Origin: Dolomedes plantarius
Taxonomy: Eukaryota; Arthropoda; Arachnida; Araneae; Dolomedidae
Reading direction: 5' to 3'
Assembly: GCA_907164885.2 (NCBI GenBank)
Contig: OU015498.1
Span: forward strand, 89,076,142 to 89,140,141
Length of the DNA: 64,000 bases
The notes beneath the pieces are model-generated. The model was not told the origin of the DNA. It searched no databases and saw nothing but the letters and a program-made list of their open reading frames with translations. The position numbers and the translations under genes were made by a program. Positions 11,116-23,206 of this stretch are shown here, piece after piece (within the stretch, counting starts at the first letter, position 1; the number at the start of each line of letters is the position of its first letter).

Positions 11116-12417
11116 TTTGAGAAAAGGTGACTTGAAAATGTCTCAACAACGTGATTTACCGGAATCCATGGCATGGCGTATTATAGGCAGACTTGAATCC
11201 GGGCAAACACAACGTAGTGTCGCGGACGCTGTTGGAGTCGCTAAAAGTGTCGTTGCAAGGCTGTGGAATCGATTCCAAGAAACAGGGAATGTTAGACGTC
11301 GACCAGGGCAAGGTCGGCCACGAGCCACTACAGCAACTGATGACCAGTATATACTGTTAACAGCTCGTCGAAACAGAACAGACAATGCTACTCAGCTGCA
11401 AAGACAGTTGCTCTTGGCAACAGGACGAAGGGTGTCCAGCTAAAAAGTACGTAATAGGCTTCATCAGGGAGGTCTCTATGCACGTAGGCCAATGGTCTGC
11501 ATTCCGTTGAACTCACGCCACCGTGCGGCCCGAAGAAGATGGGCTGTTGAACATCGATATCGGGATCAACATGATTGGAGCCAAGTACTGTTAATAGACG
11601 AATCCCAATTCAGTCTGGAGTGTGACACCCGACGTGTTTTGGTATGGAGGGAAAGGGGCACTCGAAATAACCCCACATTCGTTCGTGAAAGGTCACAATA
11701 CAGACGAGCTGGTTTTATGGTATGGGGTGGAATCAGCATAGGTGGGCGTACGGACCTGCATATCATTCGGATTGGTACTTTGACGGCCCGAAGGTATGCC
11801 GACGAGATACTGAGACCTCATGTCATACCTTACGCTGCAGCCATTGGAGATTCCTTTGTTTTCCAGCATGATAATGCCAGACCGCATACAGCTCGTCTTG
11901 TGGAGAACATGCTTGAAGCTGAAACAATACAGCGTATGGAATGGCCAGCGTGCTATCCTGACCTGAATCCAGTCGAGCATGTTTGGGACATGCTCGGACG
12001 ACGCATTGCTGCGAGATCAAGGCCTCCTTTTACTCTCCGAGACTTGGAGATTGGACTTCTTGAGGAGTGGAACAGTATTCCCCAAAGTCTTATCGATAAC
12101 ATCATCGCATCCATGGAAAACAGGTGTGCAACAGTCTTAGCTGTTCGAGGAGACCCCACGCCATATTAAAAATCTTGCATCATTTCTAAACAATACTTTT
12201 TTTTTATCGTTTACATGTAACCAAATTGTTGCACTTAATCATCTTTTCATGTTTTTTCCATATTTTCAAAGATTTAAAGCTTAATTACAAAATTTTTTTA
12301 CGTCTTTTTTTTCTGTATTGCGCATTGATACGCGTGTACTATCCATTTTAAGCCAATACGTAGCTGTCTCGCACGGTTTTTTAACTTCTTTGCTTGCTCC
12401 CCTAATTTTTTTGAGCA

Positions 12418-12420
<3 letters not shown>
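11105..12420 (+). mobile_element. Tc1-like element, 5' terminus missing
   Basis: The 3' end reads cctaatttttttgagcagtg, a common Tc1 terminal repeat, followed directly by TA and a long (TA)n tract. No complementary terminus was found before the transposase start, where sequence of the minus-strand pseudogene reaches to about 11100. The left end is therefore deleted or heavily diverged, and the left coordinate is approximate. Confidence 0.65.
11117..12169 (+). pseudogene. Tc1-like DD34E transposase with a single nonsense codon
   Basis: This is a full-length frame of about 350 codons broken only by TAA at 11441-11443. The N-terminus (ESMAWRIIGRLESGQTQRSV) is the paired-type helix-turn-helix, and a GRPR-like hinge occurs in PGQGRPRATT. 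The catalytic triad is intact: D in LLIDESQFSLE, D in FQHDNARPHTA, and E in PDLNPVEHVWD. There are exactly 34 residues between the second Asp and the Glu. The gene is close to functional, implying a young copy. It would be inactive as it stands unless the stop is a sequencing error. Confidence 0.85.

Positions 12421-12495
<75 letters not shown>
12419..12495. repeat. (TA)n microsatellite, about 37 units
   Basis: An uninterrupted TA tract starts exactly at the 3' terminus of the Tc1 element. The element may have inserted at the edge of an existing TA tract, or the target TA may have expanded. Apparent IYIYIY open frames across it are artefacts. Confidence 0.95.
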
Positions 12496-12497
<2 letters not shown>

Positions 12498-12564
12498 ATA
12501 TTGGGAGAGGGATGAACGAGTCGGACACATTATTGAATTTCACTTTGTATCTAAAATAATATAT

Positions 12565-13151
12565 TTAATCCTCAAACGGTATGGTCGGATCCGATCCAAG
12601 GGTGTGTGTTTCCTCTCCCGTACTCTCCCCTCTCATTGCAAGAGATCGAGTTGACAAGGAACCCTACCAGATAGACCTACTAGATATAGAAATAAGTAAA
12701 TACGAGTGTCTCTGTTGAAAACATTATTCATGATCACTAGTCATTTTTAAAAATTTTTTATTTTAGATTTTTTAATTTTTTATTTCGATTTTGAAGGCCA
12801 AAAATGTCAGTATATATTGTTTTTTACATTTTTGTGCCCGGAAAGTTGGTTTCACTAACTTCTAAAACTAGGGAGACTAAATTATATAGTATTAGACCTA
12901 ATATATACAACATTCTATGTTAATGCCAAAGAGATTTTCTTTGTTTAGCAAAATTACAATTGCTTGGTCATTTTTTCTACAAAAAGGGTTTTGTTTCATG
13001 TAAAATAATATCAGTAAATGCTATTATATAACAAAAATGCTTGTTGTGTGCTTATTTCTACCAAAAACCTCATCAAAAAAGAGATATGGTCGGATCCGAC
13101 CCGACCGTACCATCTATTTCGGCTAAAACCACTGTATTGTTAGAGGGTTAA
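12565..13151. mobile_element. piggyBac-like non-autonomous element
   Basis: TTAA occurs at both ends (12565-12568 and 13148-13151). The left end tcctcaaacggtatggtcgg and the complement of the right end, ccctctaac followed further in by gtacggtcggg, are similar. Both sub-ends contain the palindromic ggtcggatccgac core. The 587-bp interior has no coding sequence. TTAA targets and CCCT-type starts are features of the piggyBac superfamily. Confidence 0.5.
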
Positions 13152-13589
13152 AAAAATACTACCTACTTCATTATTCACGAAACTCTGTGATAGAAAAATC
13201 TGTAAAATTGCGATAAATAAACAAGAGTTCTAGAAAATGAAGCGAAAAAGACGAATAAAATAGACGATATTTTTAGAGGAGCATCTCCTGTGGGGATTTG
13301 ATTTCGCTGGAATTCCCTACTTTATCCCTACCGCGGGGGGAAATGTGTGGCTTGGAAGGAAGATACGAAAAGGTCGATGTACTGATGCAAAGAACATAAT
13401 TTTTGGAATTATTTGCATATTTCAATTCTATTCATTGCAAACATTTCCTATCACGTAAAGCTTGTTGAATCGAAACAAAAATTTTCAGTATAACTGATCT
13501 GTCAGTATTCTTTCAACGTGTATGTAACGTTCGCTTCGCCTATGGTTCCAGTGTAAACAAAGGTAGGATTTCCTGGATGATTTCTCTGG

Positions 13590-14045
13590 ACATGTGATGG
13601 TATTGAAGACATTTAAATGTCAAGATGATTTTGCTTTAATCCTGCATTTTGTGTCGCATAGATTTTGTAGGACTTATATTTATTATTTCGACCAAGAAGA
13701 CATTCAAATGTCAGGATGAATTTGCTTTAATCATACATTTTACGTTTTATAGATTATTTCGCAGGACTTATATTTATAATTTGGAGAAAGAATTATTTTA
13801 AATTACAGTGAAATTGAAGGCTGAGTAGGTGATATACATATTTAAACGTATCTAAACTTGAAGACATGTGGTAGTATTGAAGACATTCAAATGTCAGGAT
13901 GATTTTGCTTTAATCATGAATTTTACGTTGTATAGATGATTTTACAGGAATTATATTGATTATTTGGAACAAGAATTATTTTAAATTACAGTGAAATTAA
14001 AGACTGAGAGTGTGATATATGTATTTAAATATATCTAAACTTGTG
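13590..14045. repeat. Degenerate tandem repeat upstream of PK1
   Basis: A unit containing gacattcaaatgtcaggatga, ttttgctttaatcat and taatttggaa(c/g)a recurs three times (around 13600, 13690 and 13880). Two of the copies extend into an attattttaaattacagtgaaatt segment. The copies are diverged and spaced unevenly. It lies 1.0-1.4 kb before the PK1 start codon. Confidence 0.65.
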
Positions 14046-15045
14046 AAGTTTTTAAGCAATTTTTGTTTGATATTTGTCTTGTGAGATGAAAAAAACATGC
14101 AAGATTAAGAAATTATTTTAAAAAAATCTAAAATAGTTAGATTCATGACATGTACAGCATTAAAAATAATTACTAGATGATTCAATAGCATGAATAGCAC
14201 ATGAATTAAAATTGCTTCTGTACTGTACTTTTTTAAATGGTGTTATGATATGCGAGTATTCCTATATGCTGTACCAACTATCTAGTATTCATTTTAGAAT
14301 TTTATGGCTGTATGTATCCGGATTTCTTAAAAATTTTTTTGACGTATACTAGAACTAACATATACTAACATATACTGGAATTATATACTGGAATTTTAAC
14401 CGTGCAGTGTGTTACTGATTTTATAAAATATCTGCAAAATAAGACTAATAGTAAATAGCTACAGAGTGAAACACTATTCTTGCAGAATATATGAAATCTG
14501 TGTGTTTTCTAAGCTGATTTTGTTATTACTAAAAAATACCAAAGTAGAATGAAAGATATTCTTGTAAAAAAAAGTTTTACGTAGTATGTCTTGATTCATC
14601 TTAAAATCCCAATTCTGTTTATGCGAAATATATATGGCCAGACATACATTTTGTATCCTAATATTGAACGTTAATGTGTTTATATGCCATCATAATTTTG
14701 CTTTAATCATGACATTACTCAAAACGATGAAAAGTATTGTATAAAAATGCAAAAACAAAAAGAATGAAAGTTGTAGTTAGCGTAGGCACATTTGAATGTA
14801 AATGAAGGGAAGAACATAGAGCGATTTTTGAAATAACAGATATGGCAGAGAAGCAAATTTGTATGAACGAAAGCCTTTTTTTTTTTGCTGAAGAATTATA
14901 AATTTACCGAAATCTGACAAAAGGAAAACCGTTTGTTGGTTTATCCACAGTTTTATATCCTTTAATATGTAAAGTAACTTCTGTTTCGGGAATAATAAAC
15001 GTTCCTAGCTCTTCAACGGTAATTTTCAAAAAGTTTGATGCAAAA
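14046..15045. other. Upstream region of PK1
   Basis: AT-rich sequence leading to the PK1 start. There is no clear TATA box comparable to that shared by PK3-PK5, and no open frame of note. The bases before the start codon (caaaaATGg) give an acceptable animal initiation context. The promoter and any 5' non-coding exon remain unassigned. Confidence 0.45.
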
Positions 15046-15884
15046 ATGGATTCGAGGGCTTTCGGCTATTCCCCGTCATTCAAGCAATACTTATCCACGT
15101 ACAGAACCTGCCATTTTCTGCTGCTCCTCCTCTACTTCTTTTTCTGTTTTTTAATTTTCATGCTATGGCTATTTAAAACAGACGCAATCAACACAAGAAC
15201 TCCCTGCTACGTTTATGAACAGAAGGGAGAAATCCCACCCGACGACTGCTACCGTAATACACTCCAGTCTCCGACGACCAGGTTTTGCCTGATTTTCTTA
15301 GGCATAATCAGCCTGCTTTTCGCGTTGTGCATCACTCTGGGCTACAGACACGCCGTCAGTCACCACGGTGTCGACGAGCTTACGTCCTTCCGGAACCTCG
15401 ACACGCACACAGCGCAAATAGGAATCAGCGTCGAGGCGTACCTTCGACAGGCCTCGCGCAGGCTTCAGGAGGAGGTGAAATCCGAAATCAGTGCTTTGCT
15501 CTCCGAGAGGACTTCACTTTTAGCAGGCCTCGAGCACCCGAACCTGCTCCTGATGCCCATCCCGAAGGATACCTTCCGTACCAACCTGAAAGACTACGCG
15601 TTTGGCCTGTCGCATCGCGATAACAGCGAGGTATACGAGTTTAATTTCCCACCACCTTATCTGACAGTCATACCTGTGCTGCTGAGAGACGTGCTTAAGG
15701 CTGCGCAGTTCCTGCATAGTCGTCATATATACCACTTGGACCTGCAGCCGAAGAACATTTTAGTCCTGAATACCTCCGGGAATGAACTCGGATACCAGGC
15801 CATAGTGGGAGGGTTCGCTTTCGCCAAGTGTAGCCGGGATGGCAAAGTCTCCTGTAAAGATGTCGGACTGGATTTGTTTAAGAG
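15046..15884 (+). CDS. PK1 exon 1: two-TM receptor-like pseudokinase
   Basis: Codes for residues 1-279 plus two bases of codon 280. Seen: hydrophobic helix 1 at about residues 22-43, a loop with Cys54 and Cys68, and helix 2 at about 80-99. Then comes a charged stretch (EEVKSEISALLSER) resembling kinase helix C, EHPNLLLMPIP resembling subdomain IV, and NLKDYAFGLSHRD. Next are a helix-E-like LLRDVLKAAQFLH and the catalytic-loop motif HLDLQPKNILVLN (Asp232). VGGFAFAK (255-257) replaces DFG. No Gly-rich loop or VAIK lysine was found, so ATP binding is doubtful. The exon ends AG|GTAAGG, phase 2. The second half is GC-rich at third codon positions, supporting real coding. Inferred role: membrane-anchored signalling scaffold. 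The ligand and partners are unknown. Confidence 0.8.
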
Positions 15885-16808
15885 GTAAGGATTTTTCATC
15901 TTATTCAACATCCAATTAGTAATGATTGCAGACGGTGAGGGGACGAGTTCCCCTTCCGATATCGGATCTTTCACAAATTATTACGTTAATATTAACCCTA
16001 AAAGGACCCTAACCCCACACCCTAAGTTTTTTGGCTGCCTAAGTATTCCTGTCCATTCATGTTATGGATATCTTTTTAAAAAATTGAAAGAATCATTCCT
16101 CTGTCGAGGAGGTTTCAGTTAGGTAATGCTACTGTGCTTAAATAATTATAGACTCCATAGTGATGCTGCTTGACTGATATAGTCTCGTACCCTCTCTACC
16201 TGAAATATTTGGTTTAGATTATGATTAGAACTAGTTAGATAAATTTTGATAAGGGACGATAGGTCCTCTTTTTGAACGAGTTCTATGCTCATATATTAAA
16301 TTGGGTTTTTAAACCCTTAATTTCCCTTTATGTTTTTTTATGGTTTTTGTGTGTATTATAAAAGGTTTTTGTCAAGTTCAGCCGTGCATCAGATTTCTTT
16401 CGACTATTTAATTTTGATTTACCACTGAACCATTTCGATTTTGCAAAACCTCATTATTTTGAAAAGTGTCTTCTGCGGTTACACTAAGAAAGGCCTCTTG
16501 ATTTGAAGACAACATTTTTCATGGATATACCATCCTTCTAACTAAATACTTGCACTGTACCCCTTAATATATGGCACCGTCCAGCACCGTTTTAGTTGAG
16601 TTCAATTACAGAAGAAGAATTTTTTTTCAGCATTTCCCTAACCCAGTTTCAAACCTTCTTTAAATAGGAAATCTATTTCTGTAAATTTGCTTCTATTAGT
16701 TTTAGCATTACATAGATAGGTTCAGAAATTTGACTAAATTTGAATTCGTTCGAAGTGTGACTTTCTTCCCAGCTTTGTTGTATATATGTATATATAATTA
16801 ATAAATAA

Positions 16809-16846
<38 letters not shown>

Positions 16847-17786
16847 CCCTACTATCAACAAAATTGGAACATTGTCAAAGTTCTGGACTTACATAATAAA
16901 AAAATTTTTGTATTATACTTAAGTTCCCCCTCGAAGAAAGATGGGTGAGTTTTTACTCATATAACAGCTGTATAAAAGAAATAAAACTACTGTCTTTTTC
17001 TAAGGATTTCGGATAAATATTTTCCATAAAGATAAATCAAGTACTTTTTTTGTGAGTGTTTAAAAGCTATTCTGAGAAACCCATTATATCTTAAAAATTT
17101 ACCTCGTCAAAATCAGTTTTTTAGCTTACGATTGAAAAAATATTATATGAACCCATATTCCAGCTTTTAAAAATTTTAATGAATACCTCATCACAAGTAG
17201 ATACCATAAGGGTTTACTGGGAGCGGTTTCAGAAGCACTGCTCTACACAGGTTCCACGCAAACCAGAATTCCTAATATTTTTTAGAATTTCCCTAACCCA
17301 GTTTCAAACCTTCTTTAAATAGGATAGCTATTTCTCTAAATTTGTTTCTATTTAGCCATAGATATTCCTAAAATTTTAAAAACTTAACTATTTTTCTATT
17401 CCCTGCTATTTTCTATTTCCTGCCTGAATTTCTAGAAACATTCCTGTAAATTTTGAAATATCTAACTTCCTGTTTCTTTTTATTTACATCTAAATTTACA
17501 TGAATATTTTTTAAATTTAAGTCCTCTAAATTTTCAGCTACCAGTTAATTATGTGAAACAGAAACGCAGATTTTCTTGAAATGCACAGCAAAAAATAATT
17601 TATTTAAGAAACAGTGTTTGTTTCTATTTTAGCATCTTTCCCAAGTTTCAAGCTCTAAAAGAAATTACTTTTCCAACTTCCTCCTGACTGTCCTACTTTA
17701 ACTTAACACTTAATGGGATGGTCACGGCAGACACTTTCATCTTGATACGGTGACAGTTAGACTATTACAACTACATTTTATTTATG

Positions 17787-17970
17787 CCTCCCACATGGTG
17801 TAGTGGTTAGCGTTCTGAGCTGCCACGCAGTGGGCTTGGGTTCAAATCCCGAATAAGGCTTCGTCTTTTCCGTCCTCTCATACGGAACAATGCTGGCTCA
17901 CTTATATGGTGTTCCCATAATAAAGTCAAAAGGTATATGTGACAAGTGCCTCCGCATTAGACTTAAAAAA
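17787..17970 (+). repeat. SINE type A, copy 2 (intronic)
   Basis: It has the same tRNA-like head as the copy at 1864, with gtagtggttagcg and ggttcaaatcccg at A- and B-box spacing, and the same body (cggaacaatgctggctcac). This copy appears the best preserved of the three headed copies. Confidence 0.75.
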
Positions 17971-18078
17971 AATTAATTCGTGTAGTCTCTTCTAACGAAA
18001 CTACCTCGGGTTATTAACGTAGGATTACTTATCGTTGCTTACCTCTTTTGTATGTATGTGTTTATGTATATATGTATC

Positions 18079-19520
18079 TACACTGCTGGCCACCCAAATT
18101 ATGTATATATGTATCTACACTGCTGGCAACACCAAGAAAGACAAGAGATATCACAACAAAATTTATTTTGTAGATAACATGTTGACCAAGTATCAAATGA
18201 TTAAATTTATAGACTTCTGTGAAGTGTGGTTCCTGCCAAAATCAGTAGCCAGAGTAGCCGCCATTGTTGGAGATCACCGCTGCCACACGCTTCGGCATTG
18301 ATTCAAAGAGACTTTGGATGAGTTCTTGGGGTACAGCAGACCAAGCAGCTTCCACACGTTGCCAAAGTTGATCTGCTATGGCAGCTAGGGATAGAATCTG
18401 GGTCAATCGTAGAGCAACCATGGACCACATGTTTTCTATCGGCGAAAGATCCGGAGAGCGAGGCGGCCAGGGAAGCAATTCAATCTGGCGATTGACGAAG
18501 AACCGTTGGACAATGGACATTGGACCACGTGTGGTCGCGCATTATCCTGTTGAAATATGGCTGTGGGCAAGCCCTGAAGGTAAGGAAGGACAACTGGCTC
18601 CAACACCTCGGAGATGTAACGTTGGCTGTTTAAAGTACCAGCAATGCGTACTAGAGGTGTGCGAGAGTGATATCCAATACCGCCCCATACCATAATACCC
18701 GGTGCAGGACCAGTGTGGCGTGCATAACGCAGCTGTACAGCATCCTCTCTTCACGGTGTCTCCAGACTCGAATGCGACCATCGTGGTGTTGCAGACAGAA
18801 GCGTGACTTGTCAGTAAAGACAATTTCATTCCATTCTGCCGTCCACATCCTTCTGTCATCGCACCATTGGCGGCGGAGACGTCTGTGGTTCTGCGTCAAG
18901 GGTAGACAAAGCAATGGACGTCTTGCGGACAGACCACTCTGCTGTAAACGGCGTCGAATGGCACGCGCAGACACTGGATGATGCGTTACAGACTGCATTT
19001 GCTGTGCTATGGTTCGTGATGTGACTGCGCGATCCGTCACTGCCATACGCACCATTTGCCTGTCATCACGTGAAGTGGTGCGCTGAGGTGGATGCGATCG
19101 AACACGCCGGTCCGTCGTACCCTCCTGCATCCAACGATCACATATCCGCATTACAGTTGTTTGGTTTCGTCCAACACGACTACCGATTTCCCTGAAAGAT
19201 AATCCACAATCTCGGTAGGCCACTATCCTTCCTCTGTCGAACTCGGATACTTGATCAAAAGATGATCGCTGTTTTCGACGAGGCATAATTGATCGTTTTT
19301 TTTTTAAAACCACAAGAAAAACACAATTGCCGAACTTGAAATCGTCGAAATCTCCGAGCCTTAAATAGCGCTTTGAAGTGGCGCCACAGGCGCGCGTGAT
19401 GTGCGTCTGCGCTGAAACTCTAATCATTTGCATATCTCATCTCCGCTAATGCATGTTGTAAATTTCATGTTATTTGCATGTTTCCTTCAGGGTGTTGCAT
19501 TTACAGTGGCCAGCAGTGTA
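18079..19520 (-). mobile_element. Tc1-like element, copy 1 (inside PK1 intron)
   Basis: Bounded by tacactgctggcca at 18079 and the complement ending ggccagcagtgta at 19520. The left terminus is duplicated: a second tacactgctggc starts at 18116, 37 bp inside. A close copy of the element lies at 49536-50949 on the opposite strand. It sits antisense to PK1 inside the intron. Confidence 0.85.
18242..19286 (-). pseudogene. Tc1-like DD34E transposase, frameshifted
   Basis: The minus-strand start MPRRKQRSSFDQVSEFDRG lies at 19286. The helix-turn-helix (SFREIGSRVGRNQTTVMRI) is intact. The first catalytic motif reads FTDKSRFCL, with Lys replacing the usual Glu after Asp. One frameshift near 18700 leads to MVWGGIGYHSRTP and FQQDNARPHV. 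Another near 18520 leads to the C-terminal DLSPIENMWS with the catalytic Glu. Two frameshifts make it inactive. Confidence 0.85.
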
Positions 19521-20056
19521 TATGTATGTACATATATATGTATGTCAAAATTTTGACGCATTTTGGTACTTTTCTGTTGATTGTTTACTGCTTGTCCAAG
19601 CGATACAGACTGGGTTTGGCGCGCTGCTAATATAATAACTCGCGACGTACGGACGGACGGTTTTAGCGTCTGAAATTTTCCTTTCCGGAGGACCGTTATG
19701 GAAGAACGTAATCCTACGCTAAAAATTATTTATTTATTAATTTCTTATTTTCAGGTACATAATACCAAATACGTTGCTTGTAAAATCTCCAGGATACAAA
19801 ATTTTCACTAACTCTTCTTGTATATTTATATGTCTAAAGCTATATGCTTCAGAGCGTTATAAATAATTTGTCTAATGGAATTAATAGCATATCTTTTTTT
19901 TTCCCGGGAAATCCAGCGTTGCGCGCAGGATTTCACGAAAAAAAAAGTTGTAAATAAACTAGATCTGAAAACCTATTTTCTTTGTATGACTTTTTTTACA
20001 TACTATAGAGAGGCAATGCTCTTTTTTTAATTTTTGTTCGCGTATCAGCAAAATTA

Positions 20057-20290
20057 GCCGGAGGATGGCCGAATGGCTAGGTTACAGAGCTTCTGAGTTC
20101 GAGTTTAACTGTTTTCATGGATGTTCGTTGTCGTTTGAAAATCGGCTTTAAACTGTAGGTTCCTGTCAAATTATCCTTTATGAAGCAAAACATCCGTTTC
20201 CCGTGGTAGTCACTGTTGTCTGTAACAGTTTGAAGCTGTGGACCCCAGCCTATTTTATCCCATGTGCCTTGAAAGGCGAACATAATGCTC
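20057..20290 (+). repeat. tRNA-headed SINE (type D)
   Basis: The head ggatggccgaatggctaggtta resembles the 5' half of a Leu or Ser tRNA, and gagttcgagt lies where the B box would be. The body segment aaaatcggctttaaactgtagg recurs near 38010, which defines it as a repeat family. Confidence 0.6.
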
Positions 20291-20718
20291 TAACACACAA
20301 ACCTTAGTTCTTTGAATGTATATATCATCTTTACCCAAGATTTTATCTCAGCGCGGCAGGAACTTTATCCTAAGGATATTCGCCCAATCAAACTGCGATT
20401 TTGTTGTCTCCTTACCATCACTACTCTCTATGAGGAGGTTGCACGGGAATGTTCATACCTTTCCCGGGCTTCAAACCGGAGTCTACTTTGGGGAAGTTCG
20501 TGACACTGACCACTGCGCGATGTGGTTGGCTCTTCATCTGAGACTGAATACATTGTCCTTCTGAGGAGTGACTTTAATGAAATTCCTTCTACTAGAACAG
20601 TGATCTAGATCTAGTTCTACATACCGCACCTCTATTTTAAGAAATGAAATGGCTCTTCCTGAAAATATGGCTATTTTGAGATGTAACACTCTTCTAGCAT
20701 AGGTGCGATATATAAATC

Positions 20719-22662
20719 GCCTTCCGGCAAGAGCAACGGGACAACTGAAAAATGGCCATTTTTGAGCTGTCTCTACCTCTGGGTTCACTTTTTAGAAGTC
20801 TACATTTCGTGGGTACCGGGACTTCTCTAGCTACAATAGATGCCACGGGTGCTCGCAAGTCTCACTATTACATTGACTCTTGGAGGGGAAGACGCCTAAC
20901 TTTAAGTGTGATTTTCTCAAAATGGCCATTTTGCAACTGTCTCTACCTCTGGGTTCACTTTTTAGAAGTCTACATTTCGTGGGTACCGGGACTTCTCTAG
21001 CTACAATAGGTGCCATGGGTGCTCGCAAGTCTCACTATTACATTGACTCTTGGAGGGGAAGATGCTTAACTTTAAGTGTGATTTTCTCAAAATGGCCATT
21101 TTTGAGCTGTCTCTACCTCTGGGTTCACTTTTTAGAAGTCTACATTTCGTGGGTACTGGGACTTCTCTAGCTACAATAGATGCCACGGGTGCTCGCAAGT
21201 CTCACTATTACATTGACTCTTGGAGGGGAAGATGCTTAACTTTAAGTGTGATTTTCTCAAAATGGCCATTTTTGAGCTGTCTCTACCTCTAGGTTCACTT
21301 TTTAGAAGTCTACATTTCGTGGGTACCGGGACTTCTCTAGCTACAATAGGTGCCACGGGTGCTCGCAAGTCTCACTATTACATTGACTCTTGGAGGGGAA
21401 GATGCTTAACTTTAAGTGTGATTTTCTCAAAATGGCCATTTTTGAGCTGTCTCTACCTCTGGGTTCACTTTTTAGAAGTCTACATTTCGTGGGTACTGGG
21501 ACTTCTCTAGCTACAATAGATGCCACGGGTGCTCGCAAGTCTCACTATTACATTGACTCTTGGAGGGGAAGATGCTTAACTTTAAGTGTGATTTTCTCAA
21601 AATGGCCATTTTTGAGCTGTCTCTACCTCTAGGTTCACTTTTTAGAAGTCTACATTTCGTGGGTACCGGGACTTCTCTAGCTACAATAGATGCCACGGGT
21701 GCTCGCAAGTCACACTATTACATTGACTCTTGGAGGGGAAGATGCTTAACTTTAAGTGTGATTTTCTCAAAATGGCCATTTTTGAGCTGTCCCTACCTCT
21801 GGGTTCACTTTTTAGAAGTCTACATTTCGTGGGTACCGGGACTTCTCTAGCTACAATAGGTGCCACGGGTGCTCGCAAGTCTCACTATTACATTGACTCT
21901 TGGAGGGGAAGATGCTTAACTTTAAGTGTGATTTTCTCAAAATGGCCATTTTTGAGCTGTCTCTACCTCTGGGTTCACTTTTTAGAAGTCTACATTTCGT
22001 GGGTACCGGGACTTCTCTAGCTACAATAGGTGCCACGGGTGCTCGCAAGTCTCACTATTACATTGACTCTTGGAGGGGAAGATGCTTAACTTTAAGTGTG
22101 ATTTTCTCAAAATGGCCATTTTTGAGCTGTCTCTACCTCTGGGTTCACTTTTTAGAAGTCTACATTTCGTGGGTACCGGGACTTCTCTAGCTACAATAGG
22201 TGCCATGGGTGCTCGCAAGTCTCACTATTACATTGACTCTTGGAGGGGAAGATGCTTAACTTTAAGTGTGATTTTCTCAAAATGGCCATTTTTGAGATGT
22301 CTCTACCTCTGGGTTCACCTTTTAGAAGTCTGCATTTCGTGGGTACCGGGACTTCTCTAGCTACAATAGGTGCCACGGGTGCTCGCAAGTCTCACTATTA
22401 CATTGACTCTTGGAAGGGAAGATGCTGAACTTTAAGTGTGATTTTCTCAAAATGGCCATTTTTGAGATGTCCCTACCTCTGGGTTCACCTTTTAGAAGTC
22501 TACATTTCGTGGGTACCGGGACTTCTCTAGCTACAATAGGTGCCACGGGAGATCGCAAATCTCTTTATTACACTGACGCTTGGAGGGGAACACGCTTAAC
22601 TTTAAGTGTGATTTTCTCAAAATGGCCATTTTTGAGATGTCCCGTTACTCTTGCCGGAAGGC
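20719..22662. repeat. 170-bp satellite array with inverted flanks
   Basis: About 11 head-to-tail copies of a 170-bp unit occupy roughly 20745-22640. Copies are mostly over 95 percent alike by eye. Each contains the palindrome aaaatggccatttt and a ctcttggaggggaaga segment. The array is bounded by inverted copies of gccttccggcaagag(c/t)aacg (from 20719 on the left, ending at 22662 on the right), each running into aatggccattt. Edge copies are more diverged than middle copies. Open frames of 65 and 96 codons repeat every 170 bp on both strands and reflect the array, not genes. Confidence 0.9.
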
Positions 22663-23009
22663 AAAATATTGAATTTTGAGCTTTTGGTTAAGAAAAGAAA
22701 CAACTAGCTCAACCCCCCATTTTAGTGGGCTTTTGTCACCTGAAAGTAGATTCCTAAATACGCTTTTAAAATTATTCTTTATAGTTAACTTAGAAAAAAA
22801 CTATTTCGGCATCAATAATTTAATGTCTTATAAAATACTATTTGCTAAAAATTTCAAGAAATGTGCTCTTTTTGTTCGGTTTTCATCTCTAAGATCCAAA
22901 TGATCGGAATTCAAGAATATTCATTTGATAATTTTTATTTTCTAATACGGAGGCATTTCGTTGGGAGACATTTTCCTTTTGTTATTCATCGCTAGTTTAC
23001 CGGCTACTT
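22663..23009. other. Non-coding intronic stretch
   Basis: AT-rich, with no recognisable features between the satellite array and the inverted SINE. Confidence 0.45.
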
Positions 23010-23155
23010 TATTAAGGGAGCATCATATAGGGGAGCCAGCATTGCTCCCTATGAGCGGGAAGACATGGAAACGACCAATCCTTATTTAGGAGTTGAACCT
23101 GAGCCCACTGCATGGCAGCTCACGACGCTAACCACTATACAATATGGGCTGCTGC
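23010..23155 (-). repeat. SINE type A, copy 3, inverted
   Basis: The complement of this segment reads gtatagtggttagcgtcgtg with a B-box-like region and the agggagcaatgctggctcc body, matching the copies at 1864 and 17787. Confidence 0.7.
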
Positions 23156-23206
23156 ATTTGGTAATAAATAATTAGAAAAAAATCTGACCGAAAAGTTCCC
23201 TATAGC

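Noticed and set aside
12298..12543. IYIYIY-repeat proteins over TA tracts (also 30750-30932 and 59959-60222)
   Set aside because: Artefacts of TA or CA microsatellites without any other coding evidence.
15727..15770. PK1 as an active kinase because of HLDLQPKN
   Set aside because: The catalytic-loop Asp remains, but DFG is GGF and the ATP-binding lobe motifs are missing, so catalysis is unlikely from sequence.
20752..22679. Long repeat protein or a set of 65-96 codon genes in the 170-bp array
   Set aside because: The same frames repeat every 170 bp on both strands and end in each unit. They follow from the satellite, with no coding signature.
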